A stretch of 64,000 nucleotides of DNA from Metaphire vulgaris (GCA_018105865.1 CM030852.1:12195245-12259244); one strand, 5' to 3'. Positions 34,340-46,789 are shown, counted from the stretch's first letter. Notes: generated by a model not told the origin, from the sequence alone. Program-made: numbers and translations.

Positions 34340-35300
34340 TCATTTTTAACAAGGCTGAGGCCCACAACAAAAAAGCGCTTTAACATCTCAACTATAATCT
34401 CGTGAATTCTATCAGCCGTGGTGGTCTCATCAGGAAGAGAGTTCCACAAGATAGGATTACCCCCAGTGAAAGATCTCTCTCGAACTTGGCGGTCTTGGAA
34501 GGAACGTGAAGTTTAACGCCACGACTCGAGCGGAGCGAAGATCTCCTGTCATTCATTTTTACATATCAACACGGGTCATCTTTCTCTTTTGAACACAATC
34601 CGCTCAGGGACTCGGAGCCAATGTAGACGATCCCTAACATGTTCGCACCAGCGACATCCGAACACAACCCTCGGCGAGAGATTCAAATGTCGATCAAGTT
34701 TGCCAACCGGGAGGCCCAACAGGACACTATTGCAATAGTCGATCCTACTGGCCCGGACCAAGTGTACCACTCCGGATACAGGCAGATATCGCCGGACTGA
34801 TCGGATCCTTCTCAATTGAAAGTTCGCCTGATCACATCGTTCACGATGAATCCCAGTTGGAACAATGGTTCACCCATCGCGAACGGTTTGCGAAAATGTT
34901 GAGACTAGGAAAGTCGATTTTCCTCCGCCCACTTCGAGACAGCGACTAGACACTCGATGAACCGTTCCCGAGCGCCTCCACATCACCAGGAAGGCAGGAC
35001 GAGTAAATCTGACTGTCATCAGCATAGCTATGGGGTGCCAGTCCAAAGGCCGCAATAATTGATCTCAGATCAGCCGTGTACAGAATAAAAAGTAATGGAC
35101 CAAGTACTGACCCTTCAGGAAACAACGTTCCGCCCCATAGAGAGTTTCCCACCGCACATTACAGATTGCACTCTATCAGAAACTCTATCCACCGCAAGGA
35201 GGAACCACACACCGGAACGATTTCTTAAGGATATCATGATCGACAGAATCAAATGCAAAAGAAGACATAGGAGTGGTCGACAAGATCGTTGAAGATCTTA
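34340..35300 (-). mobile_element. LINE reverse-transcriptase fragment (CR1/L2 type) in intron 2 of copy 3
   Basis: The minus strand reads EGSVLGPLLFILYTADLRSI, then HSYADDSQIYSS with the catalytic YADD box, then ASRIDYCNSVLLGLP and RLHWLRVPERIVFK, in the right order with frame breaks. It is a decayed copy. Confidence 0.85.
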
Positions 35301-35590
35301 AGAAGCAGATTCAGTCGAGTGTTCTGATCGCGCCATGAGTCCGTTGGCAGTGAGAAACCCTATGAGCTGCCTGTTAACCAACCTCTCCAACAGCTTGGAA
35401 AGAAAAAAAGATTGGAGACTGGTCTGTGCAGCTCGCAGGCTCTGACGAATGTATGTTACGATGAATAGTTGGAAATTTCAAAATGTTGAGACTAGGAAAG
35501 GCGAGGTGCTTGAGTTGCGGTCTATTAAAGTTTCTTGAAACTCTCTGCTTCGCACAAAAAGGAAATGTTTCTAGAAGCCATTGTTCTTCG

Positions 35591-35668
<78 letters not shown>

Positions 35669-35735
35669 GAAGACAATTTATATAGTGCAGTAACATAGCT
35701 GGAGCTAAAGTCAAGAGCGCTTTACAATGGTCTTC
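35591..35735 (-). mobile_element. LINE 3' end with (ATT)n tail
   Basis: On the minus strand AAAGCGCTCTTGACTTTAGC and CACTATATAAATTGTCTTC lead directly into a 78-base ATT/AAT array (35591-35668). It is nearly the same end as at 4357-4425. Confidence 0.7.
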
Positions 35736-35737
35736 TC

Positions 35738-35990
35738 AGTGTGCCCCAAGCACGAACCTTCTTGTTTCTCAAGCGAGGTTTTGAATCAGTTGGCCTTATC
35801 CTTTGGAATGCTCTTGACGCCAGTATGCGTGGCTTAGCAACTCCTAATTCTATGGCCCTCTTTTTGAAACGACTTAAAACTTATCTCTTTGTCAATATGC
35901 AGTAATTTGCTGCGGGAGCGCTTCTGAGTGATTTTTCAGAAGAGGCGCTATACAAATATTTTGTTACATTACATTACATTACATTACAAA
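35738..35990 (+). mobile_element. LINE C-terminus and 3' end with (ACATT)n tail
   Basis: Reads GLILWNALDASMRG and ALFLKRLKTYLF followed by a stop, then GAGGCGCTATACAAATATTT and four or five ACATT units. Confidence 0.7.
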
Positions 35991-36299
35991 TGAGTCTCAT
36001 GCCTTACAAATACCAATTATGTATTACGTCATTTCCATCTATTTTCAATTTTCTATCGTTTCTGTTCCGTGCTTGCAAATAGTTCATCGATAACGACGTT
36101 GACACGTTCATAACACCAAGAAGTTAAATTTATGATATTTTTCAATAAAAGCCATTGGTTTTACTCATGGTTTTTGCTCAGTGCTCATCCCTTACAAATA
36201 CCATTTCATGTTGAAATAAAAATTTGTTTTAAGTTCTTTGAGATAAAAATTACCAATTTATTTTCCTATATAATTTTTCATTGTGTTCATGCGTACCAG

Positions 36300-36730
36300 A
36301 ACGCACACTAACCATTACCGCCGACGACGAATCTTTTCTGTATCTGGATGGAGAAGAAATCTCATTGACACACTCTAAAGATTGGGATGTCCCAGATACC
36401 GTTCTTTTGCCAAAAGAAACCAAGATCATTGCTGTGAAAGGAGTCAATTTTAACGCTGACGCTGGTATCATCGCTTCAACCGATGACGGATATGTTATCA
36501 CCAATTCTTCGTGGAAATGCACAAGCAAGAAGTCGACTGAATGGAAGAACGCTGACTTTGATGATTCTGATTGGCCACCCGCAAGTTATGCTAGGGCATT
36601 CTATGAAAAGCCTATAGAAGGAATCAGATATGATGCACACTGGATCTGGACCGATCGCTTCTCGGGAAGGGAGAGTGACAAAAATGTTTTCTGCAGATTG
36701 ACTCTTAAGAAGTCTAAAACTTCTGGTTGA
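36300..36730 (+). CDS. Exon 3 of copy 3: jelly-roll/galactose-binding-like domain
   Basis: The exon starts after GCGTACCAG with ERTLTITADDESFLYLDGEE and ends LKKSKTSG. It keeps VIAVKGVN-type, NSSWKC, DFDDSDWPPA, HWIWTD and FCRLTL words seen in copies 1 and 2 despite wide divergence elsewhere. That conservation shows which positions matter to the fold. Confidence 0.7.
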
Positions 36731-37375
36731 ATTCTCAATACTGATTCGACATTGCTGCTAAAACTGAGACCATCTAATACAAGGACAACTGATCTCTTGT
36801 AATAATTTAGTCTTCAAAAAAGTCAGTAACTGAATTATACGCTATGAACCTATTTCTGTTTTTTTCCATTTCATTTAGTCTTAGCACCATAATTTCGCAG
36901 GAGAGAATTAGATTAAGGGTGAAAAGATGCATCTATATACCATTTTGATGTTCAGTGCTATGAAATCTTGAGTCAAATCACGTCTCTATCTGCTTCTTTT
37001 TTCATAGTCTGCCTTGCTGTTTCCCCACTCTCAGTCTGACCGATCTCTGGAATTGACTTTGGTCGACTGACCACTGAGCTTCGACTCTATAGTTATTTCA
37101 ACTGTAACTTAAGCGCCTAGGAATAAACAGCTACCACGATACCTGTCTTCAGAGCGCTATAGAAATTCACAAGGTTTTACTTAGTTACTTACCGAAAACT
37201 TCAGGAAAACTAAAAATTATCCAGACACATCGACTATTTGACATTTTAGCCAAATTAAACGTTGCCGTCTATTCATATGCGTTTAATCTACAGTTGAATT
37301 AGCGATAGTCCAAGTTTAGTGGTCAGCCGGACAAGGTCAGTTCTAGAGTCCAGTCAGAGTGGGAGTGGTAAGCAG
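36731..37375. other. 3' flank of copy 3; no gene seen
   Basis: The first 200 bases resemble the 3' flanks of copies 1 and 2 (for example AAGTCAGTAACTGAATTATA). A LINE-like GCGCTATAGAAATT end lies near 37155. Confidence 0.4.
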
Positions 37376-37666
37376 CAGTGGCGTAACGTGGGTGGGGGCT
37401 GAGGGGGCAATTTGCAGAAAGCCCCCCCGGCCCCGGAAGAAGGGGGCCCCCGAAGAGTGGTTGCAACTTACTAAACAATGACTTATTTTTACATTTTACT
37501 ACTATTTCAATATTACTGCTACAAAGTGAGTAATTATTGAATTAGGGAGTAAACCTAATTTGTAGAACAGTGTAATCTATGTTATCTATGCCCCTCCCCC
37601 ATATCCTATAGAGGCCCCCATATCAAGGCTGCCCTCTGGGCCCCCGAAAGTCACGCTACGCCATAA
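37376..37666. mobile_element. hAT-like MITE, CAGTGGCGTAACG ends
   Basis: Ends CAGTGGCGTAACGTG and CACGCTACGCCAT. Flanks GTAAGCAG and GGAAGCAG match at 7 of 8. The last few bases of the right end are altered. Confidence 0.65.
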
Positions 37667-38164
37667 GGAAGCAGTAAGGCACACTACAGTATGCAAAAGA
37701 AAAAGAGACATGACTTAGTAGCTCTAGTTGTAATATTAGACCTACTAAAGCAACAATTTGACACAAAAATTGTCCGAAGACTGTCTTTTTCAGAGTGTAG
37801 CCATACGTGTAGAATTATAAAATACAGCATGTACTGTATATTTCCTAGTTCATTTTTAAATAAAATACAGCATATCCGCGAATTCATGAGGTCAATTTAG
37901 AGCCTGACGAAGTTACTGAATTTTGAAAAGAACGGAATAGGTATAGTCTATATTCGATTTCAGGTGCCGCACCTTTCAGTATCATAGGCAAGCAGCAACC
38001 CAAGTGACATGAACCATTAATCTAGTTTTCCATTTGCCATACATTGTTATCTAACATGCCGTCTACATTCGCAGTTTCCCGCTTTTGCCTATTAAATGTT
38101 ATCAACGACTGGGCAACGAAACGAATCGACGTTTAGCACTACTATTCGACCCCAGTCCAAATGC

Positions 38165-38690
38165 ATATTATACATATGGTCGCGTTGTGCGAAATTGTTG
38201 CAGTAGGGTCTGCATGTATTATAGATCTCCCAGTTTCTTCATACGCGTGCGACTAGTTTTCCGGATAAATAAAAGCCATTTTATTGAGCACTATACATAT
38301 TATACATACACTGTATAGTCGCGTTGTTCGGAATATTATTGCAGTAGGGCCTATTAGAGATCTCCCAGTTTCTTCATACGCGTGCGACTAGCTTTCCGGA
38401 TAATAAAAACCATTTTATTGAGCACTATACATAGTATACATATGGTCGCGTTGTGCGGAATTGTTGCAGTAGGGTCTATTATAGAGATCTCCCAGTTTCT
38501 TCTTAAGCGTGCAATTAGTTTTCCGGATAATAAAAACCATTTTATTGAGCACTATACATAGTATACATATGGTCGCGTTGTTCGGAATATTATTGCAGTA
38601 GGGCCTATTATAGATCTCCCAGTTTCTTCATACGCGTGCGACTAGTTTTCCGGATAGTAAAAGTCATTTTATTGGGCACTAGGACTAAAC
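38165..38690. repeat. Tandem repeat, four units of about 127-139 bp
   Basis: GTCGCGTTG recurs at 38179, 38318, 38445 and 38572. Each unit also has GCAGTAGGG, ATCTCCCAGTTTCTTC, GACTAGTTTTCCGGATA and CATTTTATTGAGCACTATAC. Unit 1 is longer by about 12 bases. Confidence 0.85.
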
Positions 38691-38805
38691 GACGTGTGAT
38701 AGTGAAACACTTGCAATTAATTAGGCCTATTGCCAGACTATGACGATTTCTTCCAATAACCAATTCAGCAAGAACGTTGGAAGTGCTTAATTAAATCCGA
38801 GAAAA

Positions 38806-40087
38806 TTACTGACTGCGTTCAATTTCATAGATATCAACATTGCCTTCGATACTGTCGTCCGCCATCTGCTTAAAGTGTCCAACGAGCAGGCGATTGTTAG
38901 CGTCGTCGAAAAATATTCGCTTTGGACCGCAAATGTATCGCAGACGATTGAACGACAGAAAGCGAAGCTCGGAATCGAACAGAGGGACACAGTCTTTGCC
39001 GTGATCTGCAACGAAAACGCCTCTGGACGGAGCATTGGGCGAGCTATACAGCGCCAGGTACTGTGGGTCGTCCAACTGCTGTGAGCATTTTGGGGCCGTG
39101 AAACGCTTTCGGATGTCTCCGGTGACGGAAATTTCGCAGAGACCTCGGCTTTCCGATTCGCCGCTGAACTGCCCGGTCAGGGACTTTCGTGGAAGCTATG
39201 CTCGCGTCCTTCCAACGGACGATGGCGAGAAAATTACCGTCGGACAATTCACGCACGGCGTGAACAACTGAAGCGATTTCAGGAACAAGCTCGGTACGCG
39301 AGATCAACCTTGCCTGCGTGTCGTACATCTCAAGGCTGCACGTGGGACCGTCCTTGGGAAGCAAGATGTGCTCTTCACTGGTCACGAATATCGTATGCGG
39401 ACTGTACTCCCAATTGATGAACCTCGATACTCGGTATTCTTCATGTCTAGCCTCGAATCGAATTTTGTAGACTTGTCTCATGTCCGTTGCGTAAAGGCAG
39501 TCTTCCGTTTGGCACGCTGCCAAGTCGAACGCCGACGCCATCTGGTCGCGGAAGATGTCTCTGATGAATGCAAATGGCGTACGGTTTGAGAACACCTTTA
39601 TGACATTCGATCGATTTAACTGGTCAAGAACGGTCTGCGGATAATGACAGAGGACGAAGATTTTGTCATTTAGCGTCGCAAGTCCCATCACCGAATAACC
39701 TTGGAAGACCTTGGTCGTCACAAAATGTGTCAGAGGTGGACGGTACACTATAGCAGCACACAACCATATATAATAATAAATATTATTATACCTGTTCACT
39801 TGATTATTAAATTCAATATCAAATAATCACAATTTATAATTACATAATCGGCCTAATATTCAACAATGAATAATCATATTCCGTAATCATGAAATAATCT
39901 TAATCAATAACTATCGAATGAGTATCGGTAATAATTTATAATAGCTTCATCTCGGATAAAGTTATAAGTATACGGAAAGTAAAGTAGACATATATAAATA
40001 TAAAATATATAAACATGTATACTATATTAGTAATGTTTGTGACAGAATTATAGAAAAAAAGTTAAATATATGAATCATTATGAATAT

Positions 40088-40124
<37 letters not shown>

Positions 40125-40624
40125 GTACTATAGCACAGAAATTCTCAAATTTCTGATGAGGTAGCTTCTGAGATTGCATGTACTACTTTATCCGAGATGA
40201 ATAGTCCTGAGATGAATAGTCCTAAGATGAATAGTCCTCTTGATGAAACGTCCTGAGATGAATATAGTCTTTGATATGAATCGTCCGCGTTGAATCGTCC
40301 TGAGATGAATCGTCCTGAGATGAAACGTCCGGATACCCTAAAACTACCCGGTACTACTGCTGCTGCTAGTCTGCTCCTGTTGTTGCTGCGGCTGGCACTA
40401 AGTGTATTTGTTATATTTAGGTGCGATGGCATGAGGAAGACAAAAGTGAACTTTTATGAGCATCGATTCAAACAAAGGGCCGTATGTGTGAAAGCAGTTT
40501 TAACAGAAGAGAGATCCTACCAAAACACTTAACACTCAGTTATGATGAAAATGATGATGATGATGATGATGATGATGAAGATTATTATTTATTATTATTA
40601 TTATCACCATCATCATCATCATCG

Positions 40625-40668
<44 letters not shown>

Positions 40669-40669
40669 G

Positions 40670-40739
<70 letters not shown>

Positions 40740-41880
40740 TACTAGTTAGGATCGACTTGAAGCTTTTCTAACCTTCGATGTTTCCAACGACATTTTGCGT
40801 ATTAGATGGACTATTATTGTAGACGTCTTCAAAGTTTGAGTTCTGTAATGCGACTGTAGGAAAACTGAGTTCACGGTTTGTTATGACGTCGTGTCGGTCC
40901 TGAAGACTTCTGACGCGTTCACGTATCAATTTCTCTGCAGAACAGAGGTCACGTGCTGAGCCTTTGTTGCACAGGCTTCTGCAATATGCTTTCAGGTAAG
41001 TCACGCTTTCCACGCCGTCGCTGATTTCCTTTTCCCAGCTGTTCGCAAGCTGAAGTCCCTCGCCGTGAGCTGACTTTATATTCGCCAGCAGCTCGTCTGC
41101 GCTCCTGTCGATCAGGGCCTTCAACTCTTTGCATCGGGCGCGAACTTCCGTTTCTATGTCGGTCACCGAATCGGAGAATTCCGCCTCGGATCTCTCCAGT
41201 TGCGCCTTCTTCGCGGCGTAGTCTTCCAGGCATCGATCCAGCGTCTGTACCTGCTCTTCCACGGCATTCGTCTTGCCGTGTTTGACCGCAGACAGCTCGG
41301 AGTACTGGTGCGAAATGTGACGGTCAGCGAAGCACACCTTGCAGATGAGCACGCAGCAGGCGTCGCACTGTCTGTCGAGGCGTACTGCCGGGTGGAATTT
41401 CGCAGAAATCGGAAGAGAATTTCGTCTGCAGGTCTTGCTCGTCGAGCGCTCCGAATTCTACGATCTCGTGACCGCGACTCGGTCGGTGTCGCCTGTGCTC
41501 GCCGGCGCATCGTTCGCACAGGAATTCCGTGCATTCGACGCAGATGGCCTTCGACGCGACGTCCTTCCCGTCGCCGGCGCACAGGTCGCACTGCGGGCAC
41601 GTCGAGCGGGCCGGTTTCGACAGCGTTACGACGCGTATCAAGCGCTCGACGAAGTGGTTCTTCGGCAGCGAGGCGAGCCCGTCCGCCGGGACGTCGAACT
41701 CCGCTTTGCAATCGGGACACGGCACCCGACCCCGCTGCTGCTGCTGCTGCTGCTGCTGGTCCGTTCGGACGCGTACTTTTCCAGACATTTCAGACAGTAC
41801 GTGTGAAGACAGGGCGGCAGAATCTTTGGCTGTGTGTACAGATTTCCGCAGAGGGAACATTGCATGAAATTGCTGGACAT
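38806..41880 (-). CDS. TRIM-type protein: RING, B-boxes, coiled coil, beta-propeller; three frameshifts
   Basis: Two exons on the minus strand: 41880-40773 and 39747-38806, with donor GAAG|GTTAGA, acceptor CTGCTATAG and phase 1. Exon 1 starts MSSNFMQCSLCGNLYTQPK, giving the RING (C-x2-C, CLHTYCLKC, CPDC). It continues with a first B-box-like zinc motif (CPQCDLCAG, CVECTEFLCERC), B-box 2 (CEIH, CDACC, CKVC, HISH) and a long charged coiled coil. Exon 2 is a beta-propeller with an NHL-like last blade (GVFVADHGKDCV). Family members are often E3 ubiquitin ligases or RNA-binding regulators. The frame slips in the CAG tract inside the RING (41731-41758), near 41390-41395 inside B-box 2, and near 39181-39215. 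Motifs resume exactly across each slip, so either small assembly errors or recent decay is likely. Start choice: the Met just before the RING; more upstream Mets exist to 42045. Confidence 0.75.
40077..40125. repeat. (AT)n microsatellite
   Basis: AT repeat in the intron of the TRIM-type gene. Confidence 0.85.
40193..40333. repeat. Tandem 15-mer repeat
   Basis: About nine imperfect copies of TGAGATGAATAGTCC (variants with CGTCC and AACGTCC) inside the TRIM-type gene's intron. Confidence 0.8.
40540..40740. repeat. (GAT)n/(ATT)n/(CAT)n microsatellite
   Basis: GAT, then ATT, then about 130 bases of CAT, immediately downstream of the exon 1 donor of the TRIM-type gene on the minus strand. Confidence 0.9.
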
Positions 41881-42096
41881 ATCTCCCGCGTCTGACAAAT
41901 GCCAGATCTTATCACACTCAATATCTATTTCAATGGTAATAGAAAAACAATGGATACTTGGGTCTATGCACATTTCAATCGTGCTACAATAATTCGCAAT
42001 TTTTATTTCCATTACCGTCATCGCCTCTTGTTCTCCAAAAGACAATATCTATTGTTAACAATCAGTTATTTTATGACTAAGTGATGGGTTATAGGC

Positions 42097-42313
42097 CATG
42101 GGCGCCCGCAGAATTTTTTCCTGGAGGGGGCAAAACACAATGGTCACAGTTATGTCACGTAAATTTCTCCAGGAGCGGGCAAAACACATTTTAACACTGT
42201 GGTCATGGTTAATATTTTAGCTAGTTTTTCAAATTTCAATTTGATATATTGGTATTTGCATTTTCCAGGAGGAGGCATTTACCCCTTCTTGCCCCAATGT
42301 GCTGGCGCTCATG
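42097..42313. mobile_element. hAT-like MITE, CATGGGCGCCCGCAG ends
   Basis: The exact TSD TTATAGGC is at 42089-42096 and 42314-42321. Ends CATGGGCGCC and GGCGCTCATG. The interior contains two copies of an ACACAATGGTCA/ACTGTGGTCA phrase. Confidence 0.75.
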
Positions 42314-42904
42314 TTATAGGCCAAGCGCTTCTAATGATTAAGAAGAGTAATGGAGATATCTGTGTGAACGATATCAAAATAACCTAGCAGACGGAAGATG
42401 TACAAGAGATAAAGAACATGCAACAGAGATGAAGAAACTGCCATGGATAAAGCATTTGAGGTAAAGAGATTTACAAAAAAAACTGCAAGAGATAAAGAAA
42501 CCGCTTCATAGATGAAGAAACAGTACTTGTGACAAAAATAAGTGTACCAGAAATAAAGGATTAATAAACTGTGCCAGTGAGAAAGAAACTATCAGAGATA
42601 ATGAAACTGTACCCAGAGCTAAAGACTTTGTATCATAGATAAAACATCTTTTTATAACACCCTCCCAACACCCTCCCCAATTTGAGGTCGACACCCTCCA
42701 AAAGTTTGATAATGGACAATGGTATGCATACAAAATGCAATCACACCCCAATTTGACGTTGACACTAAAATTCTCAATCCTAGAAATATCCCTTGAAATT
42801 ATACCAGAAATAAAGAAATCAGAAAAAACTTTAAATTTTTTCTATTAACTCTCAGACAACTAAAATAAAGTAAAATCTTTAAAACAGTTTATTCTGATAG
42901 TACA

Positions 42905-43173
42905 GTCAAAAAAGTCAAAGTCAAAGTCCTTTCCGAGCCACAGGCTATTTATACTCTGATCTCCGTTTCTGTCGCCCAGCCAGGCGTGCAAGGCCACGGA
43001 CACGACATCGCGTAGCGTACCTGTTTGACTTGTCGCTGAATTTTTACCTGATTTCTAAACATAACACGTACCTCTGGCGCAAATAGGCTGAGTCGACCTT
43101 AGGGCTCCTCCGGGACGCGCGAACCCGTATTGAAAAGCAATATCCAACGCTAACTATGCTAACTTCCCGCCCC
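42905..43173 (-). mobile_element. tRNA-derived SINE (minus), diverged
   Basis: The reverse complement begins GGGGCGGGAAGTTAGCATAG, has a decayed B-box (CGGGTTCGCGCG) and then CCCTAAGGTCGACTCAGCC, as in the SINE at 9279-9572. The 3' tail holds AAAGTC-type repeats. Confidence 0.75.
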
Positions 43174-44254
43174 AGTACAGTAGTAGCCTCTTAAAATGTT
43201 TGATTCAAAATGAGGCCCTTTACTATTATAATAACGTCACTGTTTTATAAAATGGTGGTTTTAGAGTCAGGTCATCCATCTTGGGTAATTTCCGTCATCA
43301 CTGCGAATTATCTTCAGCGATCAATTGATCAAATTAATGCAGAATCATTATTGTCTATTGGAATTATCACTGCAAAAAGCCAGAGATGGAATGTTTATAC
43401 ATGCAAAAAACGCAACAGACTCGCTAAAACAGTTGAGAAGATTAAAAACTACATTGTAACTGCTACTGGTGGATAAGATCGAAAACATCTGCTATTCCGA
43501 TGATTATAATAGGCCTACGTCGACTGGCATGGTCTTCTGAAACTGAATCACATGAGACGAGGACTAAATTGGAAATTTGAACCTTTAGGAACTTTTCCGA
43601 ACTTTATTAGGCCTATTTTTCTTGAACTCTCTTGAACTTTTATGAACTTTAAAACAGTTTCTTTGAACTTCACAACTATGTATTACACATAGCGAGGATT
43701 ATTTATACTTACCGTGTGACTGTCGACCAAGGCGGCTAGCAGAATGACATCAGCAATTTCGCTTTTTACTGGTAGAACCGAATTCTAAACATTGTACTTC
43801 GCACTGCTGTCTCACAGAGTATTGAAAAGCTATCCGGCTAATTATTAGCGTCTGCGCACAAAGCCTAAAAATGTAGATCAGTAGACCTATACAGTATAAT
43901 AACGTCAGTAAGGCTTCTGATAGCAGTCTCAACGTCTGCCTAAACTTGCCTTAAACATTAGACGCTATGCACAACGAATCGGCCGAAAGCCAGAGATGGA
44001 ATGTAATGTGAAACATACGCCCCAACTACTATCACGTGACAATAACTATTAGATGCTAGCATACAGGCTACGCTGCGGCACTTCGTGACCCAATCCTGTT
44101 CATATGGAATGATGATTGTTGTTAAAATTATTGAAAGAGGAGGAAATGGCAAGCTAGCAAACAAAATGTTGATCCTGGACTGGGGACACGTGGCTCCTTG
44201 CACCTCGGTAGATCCGCCCATGCAAAATCTAGCCATCTACAATAGATCATCTCT
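43174..44254. other. No supported gene
   Basis: An 88-codon open frame (43210-43476) has no recognisable features. AGCCAGAGATGGAATGT occurs twice (43378 and 43989). The end near 44210 (TAGATCCGCCCATG) resembles a MITE end. Confidence 0.35.
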
Positions 44255-44533
<279 letters not shown>

Positions 44534-45234
44534 ACAGAATTATTATTATTAATTATATTTTCAAGACGAAGATGGACAACTAATTTTTAAATTCTAGTCT
44601 TTATCATAAGGGCCACCCATAAATGACGTAAAGCGACTTTGGCAGTTTTAAGCCCCCCCCTTCGTCACAGGTCCTCATAAAAAGTCAGACTCCCTCAATT
44701 GTGTGGATGGGCCCAAAGTTAAAGTAGACTAAAGTAAAGATTACTTAATTCAAAAGAAAATACAGGAAAAAGCTGAGTCTCTTTGGACGTAGCCCATCCG
44801 CCAAATGAATGATGAATGAAAGATGAAAGAGAGAAGGAAGATCAAATCCCTGATTTTAGGAATAAGGGAGATTAAAACAAGAAAGGAAGTTCACACAGAG
44901 AATGACGTGATGATATTATGAAATGGTTTGGAAGCAGCTAGCCTGCAAATCACAGAGGTCTAAATAGAAGGGACTGGGAACAGGATAGAAGAACGAATAC
45001 ACATTACGTTAAAATATGTCTCCTTGTATGCAAAACGCTTTATTATAAGAAACCTAGCTAACTATTTTCAAAACTTTATTGCAAACAAACAAATACTCGA
45101 GTAGATCTTCAACTGAATTAGTTCTCTCCATCTCTCTCATACTCGGACAGTTCTTAGTGTTCGTGCTTTCTCAGTGCCCCCCTAACTCTGGAACCCATTG
45201 TCTCTGCAGTATGTATGTGCGCATTGCAAATTCA

Positions 45235-45395
45235 TTGCATATTTTTAGAACAAGATTAAAACCAATCTTTTTGACGTGGCTTATCCACCATAGACTGTCA
45301 CCCGTTTTTCCGGCCGGATACCCTCGATAGGGCCTGATTTTGCAAATGGTTTCCCTCGGATGATGCTTCTATATATGCATCATAAGCAACTTGAT
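45235..45395 (+). mobile_element. LINE 3' end
   Basis: Reads FRTRLKPIFLTWLIH. The 3' untranslated region matches 6345-6545 (ATAGACTGTCACCCGTTT) and ends near a variant of the GATGATGC-GCATTATGA phrase. Confidence 0.55.
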
Positions 45396-45589
45396 TTCAC
45401 ACATGGCAAAAAAGACATGACTAATACTAAATTATAACAAAATAATGAAATCAAATACATGCACAGCTAACGAAAACATTCAATACATGCATCATATTCA
45501 TGACTTCAGACCTCAAATATGGAGACATTTACTAAAAATCTGAGAAAACAGAGATTTATTCTTAAACTTTATTATAAAGGAGAGCTGTC

Positions 45590-45649
45590 GTTATTTCACC
45601 GCATCATGTGTTAGTTGCAAACCAACCATATCCCGTATACACTCTATTG

Positions 45650-45707
<58 letters not shown>

Positions 45708-45890
45708 TAATTTAATTTTATCGTCCGTTTCAAACACATATAGGTGTTCATCGGGGACGCCAAAATAAACGTTAAATATTTTACAAACAGCCTTCTGTAT
45801 TAGTCTATCTAAAGCAGTTAACGTGCTCGCATTAGGATAAGTTGCTTCATTATGAAGTGGCGCCATAGAAGTCAAAAATTAGATTCGAGT
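45590..45890 (-). mobile_element. LINE C-terminal fragment with nested retroelement tail
   Basis: The minus strand reads LDRLIQKAVCKIFNV, is interrupted by a segment GVPDEHLYVFETDDKIK plus an AAT array (45652-45706), and resumes CIRDMVGLQL. The uninterrupted relative at 29600-29830 shows that the inner piece is an insertion. Confidence 0.6.
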
Positions 45891-45899
45891 ATATATAAT

Positions 45900-46580
45900 A
45901 ATCGTTTTGCAACAATCTTACCAATGGCTTTAATCTATTAACAGCGTGGCAATGCAGATTAAATAGAAACGAAGAGACAGATATAGTTGACCATACGATA
46001 TACTGTACAGCGTGTGTGGGGATTTTAACGGCATGGTTTATTGTATTAAAAGCTGTGACCACCCTAGGAAGATAGAGGCCGCGAGACACAGACCACCCAG
46101 AACACAATAGGGGCTGTGTCTTTGCCATTTTCCATAACATACACATATTGTTTTAAAGCATAAATATACTTGAATTATGAAATAAAATTGAAATTGCAAC
46201 GAATTTGATTAAAATTAATGTCCGACAACCAGCCATATAACATTGCATGGTTTCTTTGTTTCGCAAACAATCCACGAAATGTCTAGCCCTATCTTTAGCA
46301 TTAAGATTAGGTACGTTCTCTGCCATGAAGGCGCCCAACGATCTCCAGTGTATTCGAAAGCGCCATCGAAAAACTTGTTCCCAACTTTTAAAATTATACC
46401 GTAATAGCGCTTACCGGCTAACCGCGTTATATTTACAATTAGAATGGGTAATCAGGTCACGTGCACTGCACAGGGTTTAGTCTAGGCCGTTTCAACGGCG
46501 TCTCGGCTTAGCCTACATCGAAAGTCATTTGTTAATTACGCTACTGCTTTGGCTTAGTATTGAAATTTAATCGGATAGCT
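45900..46580. other. No gene seen
   Basis: Short open frames on both strands without motifs. No repeat end is identified. Confidence 0.3.
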
Positions 46581-46588
46581 GTCATGTC

Positions 46589-46789
46589 CAGTGGCGTAGC
46601 CAGCTTATGCAAAGTGGGGTTGTTAACTGGAGGCACTGTGCAACTGAACACTGAAGCCACGGTCGACAGCCCCGCCCCCCACTACCCCTCATTCAACCAA
46701 AAGTCAAACGGATGTACATAAATTGTGTTGGTCATATTTTTAATGGGGTTGTTTGAACAACCCCAAACAACCCCGTGGCTACGCTACTG
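46589..46789. mobile_element. hAT-like MITE, CAGTGGCGTAGCCA ends
   Basis: Ends CAGTGGCGTAGCCA and TGGCTACGCTACTG. Flanks GTCATGTC and GCCATGCC match at 6 of 8. A second, altered copy of its right half follows at about 46915-47070, and a left half near 56917. Confidence 0.65.

Larger units (their letters stand above)
33259..36730 (+). pseudogene. Tandem secreted coiled-coil/jelly-roll gene, copy 3 (frame slip in exon 1)
   Basis: Exon model: 33259-33468, 33822-33911 and 36300-36730, with GT at 33469 and 33912 and AG before 33822 and 36300. The leader (MNKFKLTVCLLALCFMFCLA) starts at 33259, but the coiled coil (RIQKLQDNVSKLTDEVKQLN) is in another frame, so one small indel lies between about 33315 and 33345. 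The summed exon length, 731, is not a multiple of three, consistent with this. Exons 2 (QNVLKKCCG) and 3 read cleanly. The leader, exon borders and Cys pair are conserved, while the coiled-coil sequence is barely alignable with copies 1 and 2. It could be a pseudogene or carry an assembly error. Confidence 0.6.

Noticed and set aside
38165..38690. CRISPR array
   Set aside because: Units of about 127 bases are repeated throughout, with no unique spacers, in an animal genome.
41200..41895. 231-residue + strand open frame opposite the TRIM-type exon
   Set aside because: It is the complement of the zinc-finger and coiled-coil coding strand, Arg/Ala-rich through high GC, with no motif.
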